From positions 1 through 20,620 of IMG/VR virus record IMGVR_UViG_3300011115_000616: a stretch of 20,620 nt of DNA. The stretch is one strand, 5' to 3'. The DNA comes from a virus. Below are positions 13,319 to 19,022 of this stretch, one piece after another (positions within the stretch are counted from its first letter, which is position 1; the number at the start of each line of letters is the position of its first letter). The notes under the pieces were generated by a model. The model saw nothing but the letters and a program-made list of their open reading frames with translations, ran no database searches and was not told the DNA's origin. Made by a program: the position numbers and the translations under genes.

Positions 13319-13731
13319 GCTGCCACCGCCAGTTCGACTTTTTGCACAGAGAATTGCGCGGTGAATTTTGACACTGCAATGTCCCGTTGGGCGGGTGTCA
13401 GGATCAATTGATCTTTGCTTGCATTACCCCAGTTGTCGATTTTGTTTGCAGCAATCAAAAACCACGCAGACGATCCGCGCTCGATCGTGTAAGTGTTAAC
13501 GATGCGGCTATATTTGTAAGACGACGGAACGTTACCGCCTGACATGCCAGATGCTTTTGCACCGTTGCGGTCTTTTTTGGCAATGTCGAATTTTTCAAGC
13601 TGCAATTCGCTTGATTCGGCGAGATCGAAAATGTGTTTGTGAAAAGCCGTGTGCGACCACGACTTGCCGTTGATCTCGCCTAGCAAGATGTTGATGGCGC
13701 GGCGGTTTGCTTCTGTGATTTTGATTCTCAT
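13315..13731 (-). CDS. hypothetical phage early protein (138 aa)
   Basis: I choose ATG 13731 (MRIKITEANRRAINILLGEI) over ATG 13737, because AAAGGA ends one base before 13737 but lies seven bases before 13731. The N-terminal half is helical. The middle has a Gly/Ser-rich loop (AKASGMSGGNVPSSY) followed by a likely beta segment with aromatic residues (SAWFLIAANKIDNWGN). No recognised domain. Its leader includes a copy of a 22-base repeat shared with the 71-aa gene upstream, and a UUCG hairpin lies between the two. Confidence 0.6.
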   Translation of the reverse strand: MRIKITEANRRAINILLGEINGKSWSHTAFHKHIFDLAESSELQLEKFDIAKKDRNGAKASGMSGGNVPSSYKYSRIVNTYTIERGSSAWFLIAANKIDNWGNASKDQLILTPAQRDIAVSKFTAQFSVQKVELAVAA

Positions 13732-13736
13732 TTTCA

Positions 13737-13758
13737 TTCCTTTCGGTTGGTGGGTTGG
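13737..13758 (-). repeat. leader repeat copy 1 (CCAACC...CCAACCGAAAGGAA)
   Basis: This 22-base stretch matches 14008-14029 with one mismatch and contains the Shine-Dalgarno AAAGGA of the 138-aa gene. It reads CCAACCCACCAACCGAAAGG and AA on the leftward mRNA. It may be a duplicated translation-initiation region. Confidence 0.6.
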
Positions 13759-13761
13759 GTG

Positions 13762-13777
13762 CGCCCCCGAAGGGGCG
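13762..13777 (-). other. intercistronic UUCG tetraloop hairpin
   Basis: On the leftward mRNA: CGCCCC-TTCG-GGGGCG, a 6-bp GC stem closed as C(UUCG)G, the most stable common RNA tetraloop. It begins nine bases after the stop of the 71-aa gene. No U-run follows leftward, so a processing or decay block is likelier than termination. Confidence 0.55.
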
Positions 13778-13785
13778 AGGAGTTT

Positions 13786-14001
13786 TTACAGTGAGAAGCC
13801 AGCGGTGCGAAGAATCTCGCGGCGCAGCCACACGCTCTTGGCATCAGCGGCGTTACGCAACGCTCGCACTTGCGCCATGTCTTGTTCAAATTTTTCTGAT
13901 TGTCCGAGCATGATCCATGCTGTCAATGCTGACTTTGCAAACGCTTCGATTTGGTCAGCGATCGTGGTCAATTCTGATTTTTTTACTGAGTAGAGCTTCA
14001 T
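13786..14001 (-). CDS. first gene of leftward operon, small phage protein (71 aa)
   Basis: ATG 14001 follows GAAAGGAAATAAAA. The promoter TTGACA-17-TATTAT lies only about 45 bases upstream, so this is the first cistron. The sequence is helical and basic near the end: MKLYSVKKSELTTIADQIEA, then QDMAQVRALRNAADAKSVWL. It has no cysteines, membrane segment or known motif. Position as the first immediate-early gene suggests a regulatory or host-takeover role, which is inference from position alone. Confidence 0.6.
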   Translation of the reverse strand: MKLYSVKKSELTTIADQIEAFAKSALTAWIMLGQSEKFEQDMAQVRALRNAADAKSVWLRREILRTAGFSL

Positions 14002-14007
14002 TTTTAT

Positions 14008-14029
14008 TTCCTTTCGGTTGGTCGGTTGG
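14008..14029 (-). repeat. leader repeat copy 2 (CCAACC...CCAACCGAAAGGAA)
   Basis: Second copy of the 22-base leader repeat, one mismatch from 13737-13758. It lies in the 5' untranslated region of the operon's first gene and includes the AAAGGA ribosome binding site. A third CCAACC-like unit (AACCAACC) directly precedes it on the mRNA. Confidence 0.6.
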
Positions 14030-14045
14030 TTGCTGCGATGTGTGA

Positions 14046-14074
14046 ATAATATAGACCTGTTTACAGCCTGTCAA
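14046..14074 (-). promoter_or_regulatory. strong sigma70-type leftward early promoter
   Basis: Read leftward: TTGACA (14074-14069), a 17-base spacer, TATTAT (14051-14046). The -35 is a perfect consensus, the -10 matches five of six, and spacing is optimal. It drives the whole leftward operon from the 71-aa gene onward. A CTGTTTACAG dyad fills much of the spacer, which suggests control by a repressor. Confidence 0.85.
14057..14071. promoter_or_regulatory. candidate operator: overlapping CTGT/ACAG dyads in the early promoter spacer
   Basis: CTGTTTACAG (14057-14066) is an inverted repeat CTGT-TT-ACAG, and ACAGCCTGT (14063-14071) is a second dyad sharing the ACAG. Both lie between the -10 and -35 of the leftward promoter. 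A protein bound here would block RNA polymerase. The neighbouring small HTH gene is the obvious candidate binder; this is inference. Confidence 0.4.
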
Positions 14075-14080
14075 CAATAT

Positions 14081-14109
14081 TTCGCAATTATTTTTATTTA
14101 GTGTAATAT
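14081..14109 (+). promoter_or_regulatory. candidate rightward promoter for the HTH-dcm-primase operon
   Basis: TTCGCA (14081-14086), 17 bases, TAATAT (14104-14109); each hexamer matches four of six consensus positions. It would start RNA about 20-25 bases before ATG 14139. CAATATT (14075-14081) and AATATTG (14105-14111) form inverted arms around it. Weaker than the divergent leftward promoter and possibly activator-dependent. Confidence 0.45.
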
Positions 14110-14138
14110 TGCCAGACCGTAAACTAACGAGGATTGCC

Positions 14139-14312
14139 ATGTATCTCACAGTCACAGACGCCGCCAAGCGGCTAAAAGTCAGCCGACAATGGACTACAAC
14201 GCTGATAAATCAAGGAAAAATAGCCACAACCATCCTCGCCGGTCGGCGGGTGGTCATCGCTGACAAGACATTCCAGGCGATGGAAAAAGGGCGCCGGAAG
14301 GCGGGGAAATGA
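14139..14312 (+). CDS. small excisionase/MerR-type helix-turn-helix DNA-binding protein (57 aa)
   Basis: ATG 14139 follows GAGG at 14129-14132. The protein begins MYLTVTDAAKRLKVSRQWTT, then LINQGKIATTILAGRRVVIA. This is the winged-helix pattern of excisionase/helix_turn_helix_17 proteins (T-xx-A-A-xx-L-x-V-S-xx-T-V-xx-L-I-xx-G-xI), covering nearly the whole protein. It is encoded at the start of the rightward operon, beside the divergent promoters, so a role as the early switch regulator is plausible. No integrase is present to support excisionase activity. Its stop overlaps the methyltransferase start (ATGA). Confidence 0.75.
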   Translation: MYLTVTDAAKRLKVSRQWTTTLINQGKIATTILAGRRVVIADKTFQAMEKGRRKAGK

Positions 14313-15937
14313 ATTATTTGTCAGTTTGTAGTGGAATTGAGGCGGCCACAGTGGGCTGGCATTCTTTAGGCTGGAAACCTGTTGCCTTTTCTGAGATTGA
14401 AAAATTCCCATGTTCTGCATTGGCGCACCATTATCATGATGTGCCTAACTGGGGAGATATGACTAAATTTAAGGAGTGGCCAAATGCTTGTGTATGCAGG
14501 GAATTGGGACACGCCGAAAAAGGGGAGAGCGGAACGAGTTCATCGATGGAAGTTGCTAGACGACGCAATTCCAACGCTAACCAGAACGGCAGGAAGCGGA
14601 TCGACGAACGACGCAGTATTGGTGGTTTATGCGGAACAGTTAAAGGAGTTTGCAATGAATGCGGAGGCACAATTGTCGATGTTCTCGTCGGAGGAACCCC
14701 CTGCCAATCTTTCAGTGTCGCAGGACTCAGAAAAGGATTGGCAGACCCGCGTGGCAACCTCATGCTTACGTATCTTGCCATTGCTGCAAAGTATAGCCCC
14801 GAGTGGTTGGTTTGGGAAAACGTGCCCGGCGTCTTGTCCAGTAACGGAGGACGAGATTTTGCCAGCCTCCTTCGAGGGATGGGGCAACTCGGGTATGGGT
14901 TCGCCTACCGAATTCTTGACGCTCAACACTTTGGAGTTCCCCAGCGACGCCGTCGCGTGTTCGTTGTCGGATGTCTTGGAGGTTGGCAACGTGCCGCAGC
15001 GGTTCTTTTTGAGCGCCACAGCTTGCAAAGGCATACTGCGCCGCGCAGAGAAGCGGGGGAAAAAATTGCCGGAACAATTGCAAGCCTCTTTGGAACAGGT
15101 GGCGCAGACTACGATACAAAAGAACTGATCGGAGGGATTGATTACGAGAACAACGGTCATGGCCCTACTGGCCCTACTGACCCTTTGCTGAAAGGTTCGC
15201 CGACCGGTGGCGGCAGACCGTTACCTGCTATTGTTCAAGCTCACCGTCAGGTTGCGTTTGGCGAATACGTTAACGATGACACGGCTTCGGCGATGAAGAT
15301 GCGTGATTACAAAGATGCAACTGATCTTGTGACGCACTCCCTTCGCGGTGAAGGCTTTGACGCCAGCGAGGACGGAACGGGGAGAGGGACGCCGTTGGTG
15401 CCGGTGGCGTATTCAATCCTCGGCAACGCCATTGGTCGCCAGGACCATAACGGCCCGAACGGGCATTGTATTTCGGAAGAAGTAGCACCGACTCTGGACA
15501 AAACTGCGGTGCATGGCGTGGCAACTACTTTTAGGGCAAAGGCATCTTTTGATCTTGGGGTTGGGATTGATGTTAGCGGCACGTTAGAGGCCATTAATCC
15601 GACTGCCGTGGTTGCTGCTTTTAAGGGTAATCAAGGCAGTGCGGCTGGCAGCATTGGTTACAGCGAGCACGTTGCTCCTACATTATCAAATAACACACCA
15701 ACCCTAATGCAGACAATGCAAGTGCGCCGCCTTACTCCTCGCGAGTGTGAACGCTTGCAAGGGTTCCCTGATGATTACACTTTAGTGCCGCACAACGGAA
15801 AAATAGCCGCTGATGGGCCGCGCTACAAGGCACTTGGCAACAGCATGGCGGTGCCAGTAATGGCATGGATCGGTAAACGAATTCAACAAGTGGAGGAAAT
15901 AACATGCACCACAAAGCGAAAATACCATTCAGCATAG
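14309..15937 (+). CDS. DNA (cytosine-5) methyltransferase with insertion before the PCQ motif (542 aa)
   Basis: Motifs in order: I, YLSVCSGIEAATVGWHSLGW (residues 3-22); IV, GGTPCQSFSVAG with catalytic Cys132; VI, WLVWENVPGVLS (Glu170-Asn171-Val172); VIII, FGVPQRRRRVFVVG (208-221); IX/X near the end, RRLTPRECERLQGFPDDY and YKALGNSMAVPV. It transfers a methyl group from S-adenosylmethionine to C5 of cytosine, probably protecting phage DNA. PCQ normally comes soon after motif III; here residues about 61-122 (CVCRELGH... to CNECGG) look inserted. No restriction endonuclease is adjacent, so it is an orphan enzyme. The variable region 270-480 includes the phage-typical GEGFDASEDGTGRGTPLVPV. Bases 14484-15128 are also open in the +1 frame. 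Confidence 0.95.
   Translation: MNYLSVCSGIEAATVGWHSLGWKPVAFSEIEKFPCSALAHHYHDVPNWGDMTKFKEWPNACVCRELGHAEKGESGTSSSMEVARRRNSNANQNGRKRIDERRSIGGLCGTVKGVCNECGGTIVDVLVGGTPCQSFSVAGLRKGLADPRGNLMLTYLAIAAKYSPEWLVWENVPGVLSSNGGRDFASLLRGMGQLGYGFAYRILDAQHFGVPQRRRRVFVVGCLGGWQRAAAVLFERHSLQRHTAPRREAGEKIAGTIASLFGTGGADYDTKELIGGIDYENNGHGPTGPTDPLLKGSPTGGGRPLPAIVQAHRQVAFGEYVNDDTASAMKMRDYKDATDLVTHSLRGEGFDASEDGTGRGTPLVPVAYSILGNAIGRQDHNGPNGHCISEEVAPTLDKTAVHGVATTFRAKASFDLGVGIDVSGTLEAINPTAVVAAFKGNQGSAAGSIGYSEHVAPTLSNNTPTLMQTMQVRRLTPRECERLQGFPDDYTLVPHNGKIAADGPRYKALGNSMAVPVMAWIGKRIQQVEEITCTTKRKYHSA
14484..15128 (+). CDS. overprinted ORF in the +1 frame of the methyltransferase gene (214 aa, or 157 aa from an internal start)
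   Basis: Lies wholly inside the methyltransferase gene, one base out of frame. It has two well-placed starts: AAGGAG (14471-14476) seven bases before ATG 14484, and AAAGGAG (14642-14648) six bases before ATG 14655. The protein looks natural: DDAIPTLTRTAGSGSTNDAV early, then APSGWFGKTCPASCPVTEDE, NSGMGSPTEFLTLNTLEFPS, CSLSDVLEVGNVPQRFFLS, ACKGILRRAEKRGKKLPEQL. From memory, the block from KTCPASC to GILRRAEKRGKKLP resembles a family of phage hypothetical proteins. The overlapped methyltransferase frame keeps all its motifs. Function unknown. That both frames are translated is inference. Confidence 0.6.
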   Translation: MLVYAGNWDTPKKGRAERVHRWKLLDDAIPTLTRTAGSGSTNDAVLVVYAEQLKEFAMNAEAQLSMFSSEEPPANLSVSQDSEKDWQTRVATSCLRILPLLQSIAPSGWFGKTCPASCPVTEDEILPASFEGWGNSGMGSPTEFLTLNTLEFPSDAVACSLSDVLEVGNVPQRFFLSATACKGILRRAEKRGKKLPEQLQASLEQVAQTTIQKN

Positions 15938-16062
15938 TGCAGGAAGCTAGGCACCAGCGGCAGCGGTTCGGCAGGGCATACTCGGTCATCGCGGCGTTTT
16001 ACGATGTGTCAATGTGGACCGTTCGAGACTGGTGCGAGTATCGGACGAGGGTGGCGAGATGA
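15904..16062 (+). CDS. small homeodomain-like HTH protein (52 aa)
   Basis: ATG 15904 follows GGAGGAAATAAC and lies 34 bases inside the end of the methyltransferase. After a basic start (MHHKAKIPFSIVQEARHQRQ) comes RFGRAYSVIAAFYDVSMWTV then RDWCEYRTR. This is a helix-turn-helix pattern in which the second helix 'VSxWTVRDWxxYRTR' would contact DNA. Such mini-HTH proteins are common in phage early regions; target unknown. Its stop overlaps the next start as ATGA, linking it with a zinc-ribbon gene. Confidence 0.6.
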   Translation: MHHKAKIPFSIVQEARHQRQRFGRAYSVIAAFYDVSMWTVRDWCEYRTRVAR

Positions 16063-16253
16063 ACGTCAAAAACGCCATCAGACCTGAAAACATGGTCTGC
16101 CCAAGCTGCGGCTGCAAGAACTTCCAGACGGTCGAACGGGCGGCTGGGCAGTCGTTTGTCTGCAAGGACTGTCGCAAGACTTACAAGCGAAAATCAACTA
16201 GTGGATCCGGCGTTATTGCGGGGCCGGTTTATTATCGGACTCAAGAGCTATGA
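16059..16253 (+). CDS. small zinc-ribbon protein (64 aa)
   Basis: Starts at ATG 16059 (MNVKNAIRPENMVCPSCGCK), overlapping the HTH gene's stop (ATGA) and preceded by GAGGGTGG. Cys14/Cys17 and Cys35/Cys38 (CPSC...CKDC) form a zinc ribbon like those of transcription or replication proteins. A basic RKTYKRK follows, then a short Ser/Gly tail. Its position directly before the primase-helicase, and the presence of a zinc ribbon in many primases, make a replication-accessory role possible. That is inference. Confidence 0.6.
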   Translation: MNVKNAIRPENMVCPSCGCKNFQTVERAAGQSFVCKDCRKTYKRKSTSGSGVIAGPVYYRTQEL

Positions 16254-16267
16254 ACCGAGGGGATAGC

Positions 16268-18382
16268 ATGACAGACACAGAGAAAGGCGCTGCAAAAGCC
16301 AGCGTCAAGAACAGCGAATTCCTGCAACTGCTCTATGCCGGTATTCCAGAGAAGTCTAGCCTGTGGGTTACCTCGTTCTACGGCAATCCTGATTTGACGG
16401 ACAGCGGCAACTGGTTTGGGCGCCCATATCGCCCCGACAAGCACGCGCTGGTCGACTCAATGGTCACCGTAAATTCCTATTTCTCGGTGGCCGCACTCTC
16501 GCCGACCGCAGACGGGGAAGTGCGGCGCCGGAAGGCGAACTTTGAACAGATACTGGTCCTGGTCGCCGACGATGCGCTGATCGACGACATAAAAGGCACT
16601 GTGTCGTATGTGCTCAACACGTCACCCGGCAAAGCGCAGATCGGCATCTTTATCGACAAGGATGATCCTGACGCTAAAAACCGCAATCTGGTCGACTCGA
16701 TCGTCACGCGCATGGCCGAGAACGGTTTGCTGCGAGCTGACGCCAGCGGGAACAACAGTGTGCGTTATGTGCGCCTGCCGGTAGGTCAGAATCAGAAACC
16801 GCGGGAAACGGGGCCGTGGGATCACCAGCTTGCAGTCTGGAACGCCGACTGCGTGCTCTCACTGGCCGATGCCGCGGCAGTATTCGGGATTGATGTGGAC
16901 GAGCTGCGGAAGATCAAAGAGGCGGCGCCGGCCGACAGCAAAAGCTCAATCTACGATGGCCAGGCCGATCTGCTGCGTCTGACGGCCAGCAATATCGTGC
17001 GCGGCGAGCGGTTGCACGAATCTATCAACGAGATGGCGTTTAGCCTGGTTGCCTGCGGCACACACCCCGGCACCGTGGTGAGCACGCTGCGCGGGTTGAT
17101 GGAATCGTCACTGGTGGCGAAGGATGAACGCTGGAAAGCACGATACGACGATATCCCGCGCTCGGTGACGACGGCGGTGGAGAAACTGAAGGATGATAAA
17201 ACGCTGGAAGTCACGCCGCAAAATCACCCGTTTGCAAATTTCTTGCCCTATGCGCTGGGCGATTTAGAACCCGACGAATTTATATTCGACGACATTCTGA
17301 TCGCTGGCGTAACCCTGCTGGCCGGGTTCACAGGTATCGGCAAGACCACCGCGCTGGTGCCGTTGATGACTAAGGCGGCGCATTTGTGCGCGGCCGACGA
17401 CGGGCTAAAGCCACTGCTACGCCGCAAGGTGATTTATGTGTCAGAAGATCCTAAGCAGGTCGTGCGGGTTCTAACCTCGATGCGGGTGGCCGGTGAGCTA
17501 ACAGCCAGCGACGCAGAAATCAGCGAATGGTTCAAGATCGTGCCTGCCAAACGCATGGATGCGGCGTCCATCGTAAAAGTGCGGGAAATCTACGAAGCGA
17601 TGGTCTATCGTAATAACTCCGCAAAATCGGGGTTTTTTTACGATGCGCTGCCGATCGTGGTGCTGGATACCAGTAATGCGACCATTGAGCTGGAAAATGA
17701 ATCTGACAACTCAGAAGTCGGGAAAGCGGTTTCAACACTCAAAAGCGAGCTGGGTGGGATCCCGCTTATTATTGTGGCGCATTTAGCCAAGACGCTTAAA
17801 AAGGCCGATATCAGCGACATGACCAGCCGCGGTGCCGGTGCTTGGGAAGGCGACGTTAATCAAGTGCTCTACATGACAAAAGAGGATGACGGCGCCCGGT
17901 GGCTGGACGTTGCCCAGGCCAAGCACCGGTTTGTTACCAAAGCCGACGGCATTGTGTTTCGCGCAGTCGCATCAGAAATAAAGGGTCGGGATGTGCTCGG
18001 AAACGAAAAAGACCTGTTTTTGATGCACTGTCGGCCGGAAATGGTGCAGAAGGGCGGTCGGGAGGCTATGCAGGAACAGTCAAAACAGGCCGCTGCGCGT
18101 AATAAAGAGATCGCCGAGCAGATGGTTAAGGTCAGCAGGAAAAAGCGCGTGACGGCCATTCTGGACGCGCTGGCGGTCGGGGAATACAAAACCAAGAGCG
18201 AGCTGTCAAAAGACATGGGCGGCAGAAAGGATAATAACCTTGAGCTGATCGACCAGATGGTCAGCGATGGCTTAATCGAGCAGTTTGTGCCTGCCGCCAA
18301 GCGCGATAAGAATCATAATAACGGCTATCGGCTGACCAAGAACGGGGCGCAGGAATACGGTAATTTAAGTAATGGCGTTTAG
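16268..18382 (+). CDS. phage primase-helicase: RepB-like primase domain fused to RepA/AAA_25 ATPase (704 aa)
   Basis: I start at ATG 16268 because GAGGGG lies just upstream; the in-frame ATG 16250 overlaps the zinc-ribbon stop but has no clear site. Residues about 30-210 resemble a RepB-type primase: YVLNTSPGKAQIGIF, then VRYVRLPVGQNQKP at 165-178, the conserved RLP.G.N.K block. Residues about 325-580 are a RecA-fold ATPase with Walker A GFTGIGKTT (353-361) and Walker B IVVLD (463-467), as in RepA helicases. The last 70 residues look like a winged helix (KTKSELSKDMGGRKDNNLEL). The product should prime and unwind DNA for phage replication. The likely origin repeats begin at its stop codon. Confidence 0.85.
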   Translation: MTDTEKGAAKASVKNSEFLQLLYAGIPEKSSLWVTSFYGNPDLTDSGNWFGRPYRPDKHALVDSMVTVNSYFSVAALSPTADGEVRRRKANFEQILVLVADDALIDDIKGTVSYVLNTSPGKAQIGIFIDKDDPDAKNRNLVDSIVTRMAENGLLRADASGNNSVRYVRLPVGQNQKPRETGPWDHQLAVWNADCVLSLADAAAVFGIDVDELRKIKEAAPADSKSSIYDGQADLLRLTASNIVRGERLHESINEMAFSLVACGTHPGTVVSTLRGLMESSLVAKDERWKARYDDIPRSVTTAVEKLKDDKTLEVTPQNHPFANFLPYALGDLEPDEFIFDDILIAGVTLLAGFTGIGKTTALVPLMTKAAHLCAADDGLKPLLRRKVIYVSEDPKQVVRVLTSMRVAGELTASDAEISEWFKIVPAKRMDAASIVKVREIYEAMVYRNNSAKSGFFYDALPIVVLDTSNATIELENESDNSEVGKAVSTLKSELGGIPLIIVAHLAKTLKKADISDMTSRGAGAWEGDVNQVLYMTKEDDGARWLDVAQAKHRFVTKADGIVFRAVASEIKGRDVLGNEKDLFLMHCRPEMVQKGGREAMQEQSKQAAARNKEIAEQMVKVSRKKRVTAILDALAVGEYKTKSELSKDMGGRKDNNLELIDQMVSDGLIEQFVPAAKRDKNHNNGYRLTKNGAQEYGNLSNGV

Positions 18383-18550
18383 GGAACCGCATGTAACCGA
18401 GTGCCTATTTTTTAAGCAGTTGTATGCGGTTCCCGTACATGCGGTTTCCCTTAAGGGTAAAAACCTCGGGAACCGCATCTTTGTTGATGCAGTTCCCAAT
18501 TCACCCGATGTTCTGGGAACCACATGAAACCGCATGAAACCGCATGAACA
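18382..18550. repeat. iteron-like repeat field, consensus GGGAACCGCATG, candidate replication origin
   Basis: The 184-base gap after the primase-helicase holds at least eight copies or near-copies. Forward: 18382-18393, 18468-18478, and 18515-18526 (with CACATG), the last followed in tandem by AAACCGCATG at 18527-18536 and 18537-18546. Reverse: 18424-18434, 18437-18450 (one extra T) and 18487-18497 (one mismatch). A CCCTTAAGGG palindrome lies at 18448-18457 between the reverse and forward groups. Repeated binding sites beside a replication gene suggest an origin or initiator autoregulation site. No open frame of note occupies the gap. Confidence 0.7.
18468..18497. other. hairpin formed by opposed iteron-like copies
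   Basis: GGGAACCGCATC (18468-18479), loop TTTGTT, GATGCAGTTCCC (18486-18497): a 12-bp stem with one mismatch. It could extrude as a cruciform at an origin or fold in the transcript. No U-run follows, so it is not an obvious terminator. Confidence 0.55.
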
Positions 18551-18566
18551 CTTTTAGGGGTAAGAC

Positions 18567-18875
18567 ATGACACCAACCCAACGCAGTCTGGCCGCTCTCC
18601 GCGAACTCGGTTATCTGGTCGAAGTCGTCGAAAAATGGAATTCGTTTACCCGAACGCGTAAGGATCTTTGGGGCTGGGCCGATCTGCTGGCCATCCGGCG
18701 CGGCGAGGTGCTCGCGGTCCAAGTCACCAGCGAGGGCGTGGCCAACAGGGTCAAAAAGGTTACGGACTCGGAAACCATCGCCCGGGTGCGCGAGGCTGGG
18801 GTTCGGGTCGAGGTTCACGGTTGGCGTAAGAACGTAAAAGGGCGCTACGTGCAGCGAATTGTCGATTTATCCTAA
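18567..18875 (+). CDS. small PD-(D/E)XK-like phage nuclease-fold protein (102 aa)
   Basis: ATG 18567 follows AGGGG. The protein begins MTPTQRSLAALRELGYLVEV, then RTRKDLWGWADLLAI and GEVLAVQVTSEGVANRVKKV. This is the strand pattern of small restriction-endonuclease-fold proteins common in phages: Asp39 after 'DLxGxxD' and a strand 'LAVQVTS' where an E-x-K would normally sit. The acidic/Lys pair is replaced by Gln52-Val-Thr54, so catalysis is uncertain, although that substitution is usual in this phage group as I recall it. A role in resolving or degrading DNA near replication is possible. The last gene before a small promoter-bearing gap. Confidence 0.7.
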   Translation: MTPTQRSLAALRELGYLVEVVEKWNSFTRTRKDLWGWADLLAIRRGEVLAVQVTSEGVANRVKKVTDSETIARVREAGVRVEVHGWRKNVKGRYVQRIVDLS

Positions 18876-18879
18876 ATTT

Positions 18880-18908
18880 TTGACTTGCACGCGAAATTAT
18901 TGTGCACT
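18880..18908 (+). promoter_or_regulatory. possible promoter before the terminase-proximal genes
   Basis: TTGACT (18880-18885) matches the -35 consensus in five of six. At 17 bases spacing the -10 position is TGCACT, which is poor; TAAACT (18908-18913) is better but too far away. TGCAC (18886-18890) and GTGCA (18902-18906) form an inverted repeat within the site, suggesting a controlled promoter. The 147-base gap to 19023 holds no convincing gene; GGGCGCT occurs in it three times (18918, 18978, 19015). Confidence 0.3.
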
Positions 18909-19022
18909 AAACTGGCTGGGCGCTGATCTCCTCCGTGAAGCGCATCCCTACCCGCTAAACGGCGACTTGAGCGATGCGGGCGCTCACCCGGCGGTCGCCG
19001 TTGCCTATCTGAAAGGGCGCTT

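Noticed and set aside
14139-14312. Excisionase of an integration module
   Set aside because: The fold is excisionase-like, but no integrase or attachment site is present in the window; a transcriptional regulator is the safer call.
14627-15160. 177-codon leftward open frame antisense to the methyltransferase and nested gene
   Set aside because: No ribosome binding site or leftward promoter, scattered Cys/Ser/Asn composition, and no recognisable protein features. It is probably open because two frames on the other strand are constrained.
18382-18550. CRISPR array
   Set aside because: Repeats are 10-13 bases, in both orientations, with irregular gaps and no uniform spacers or cas genes.
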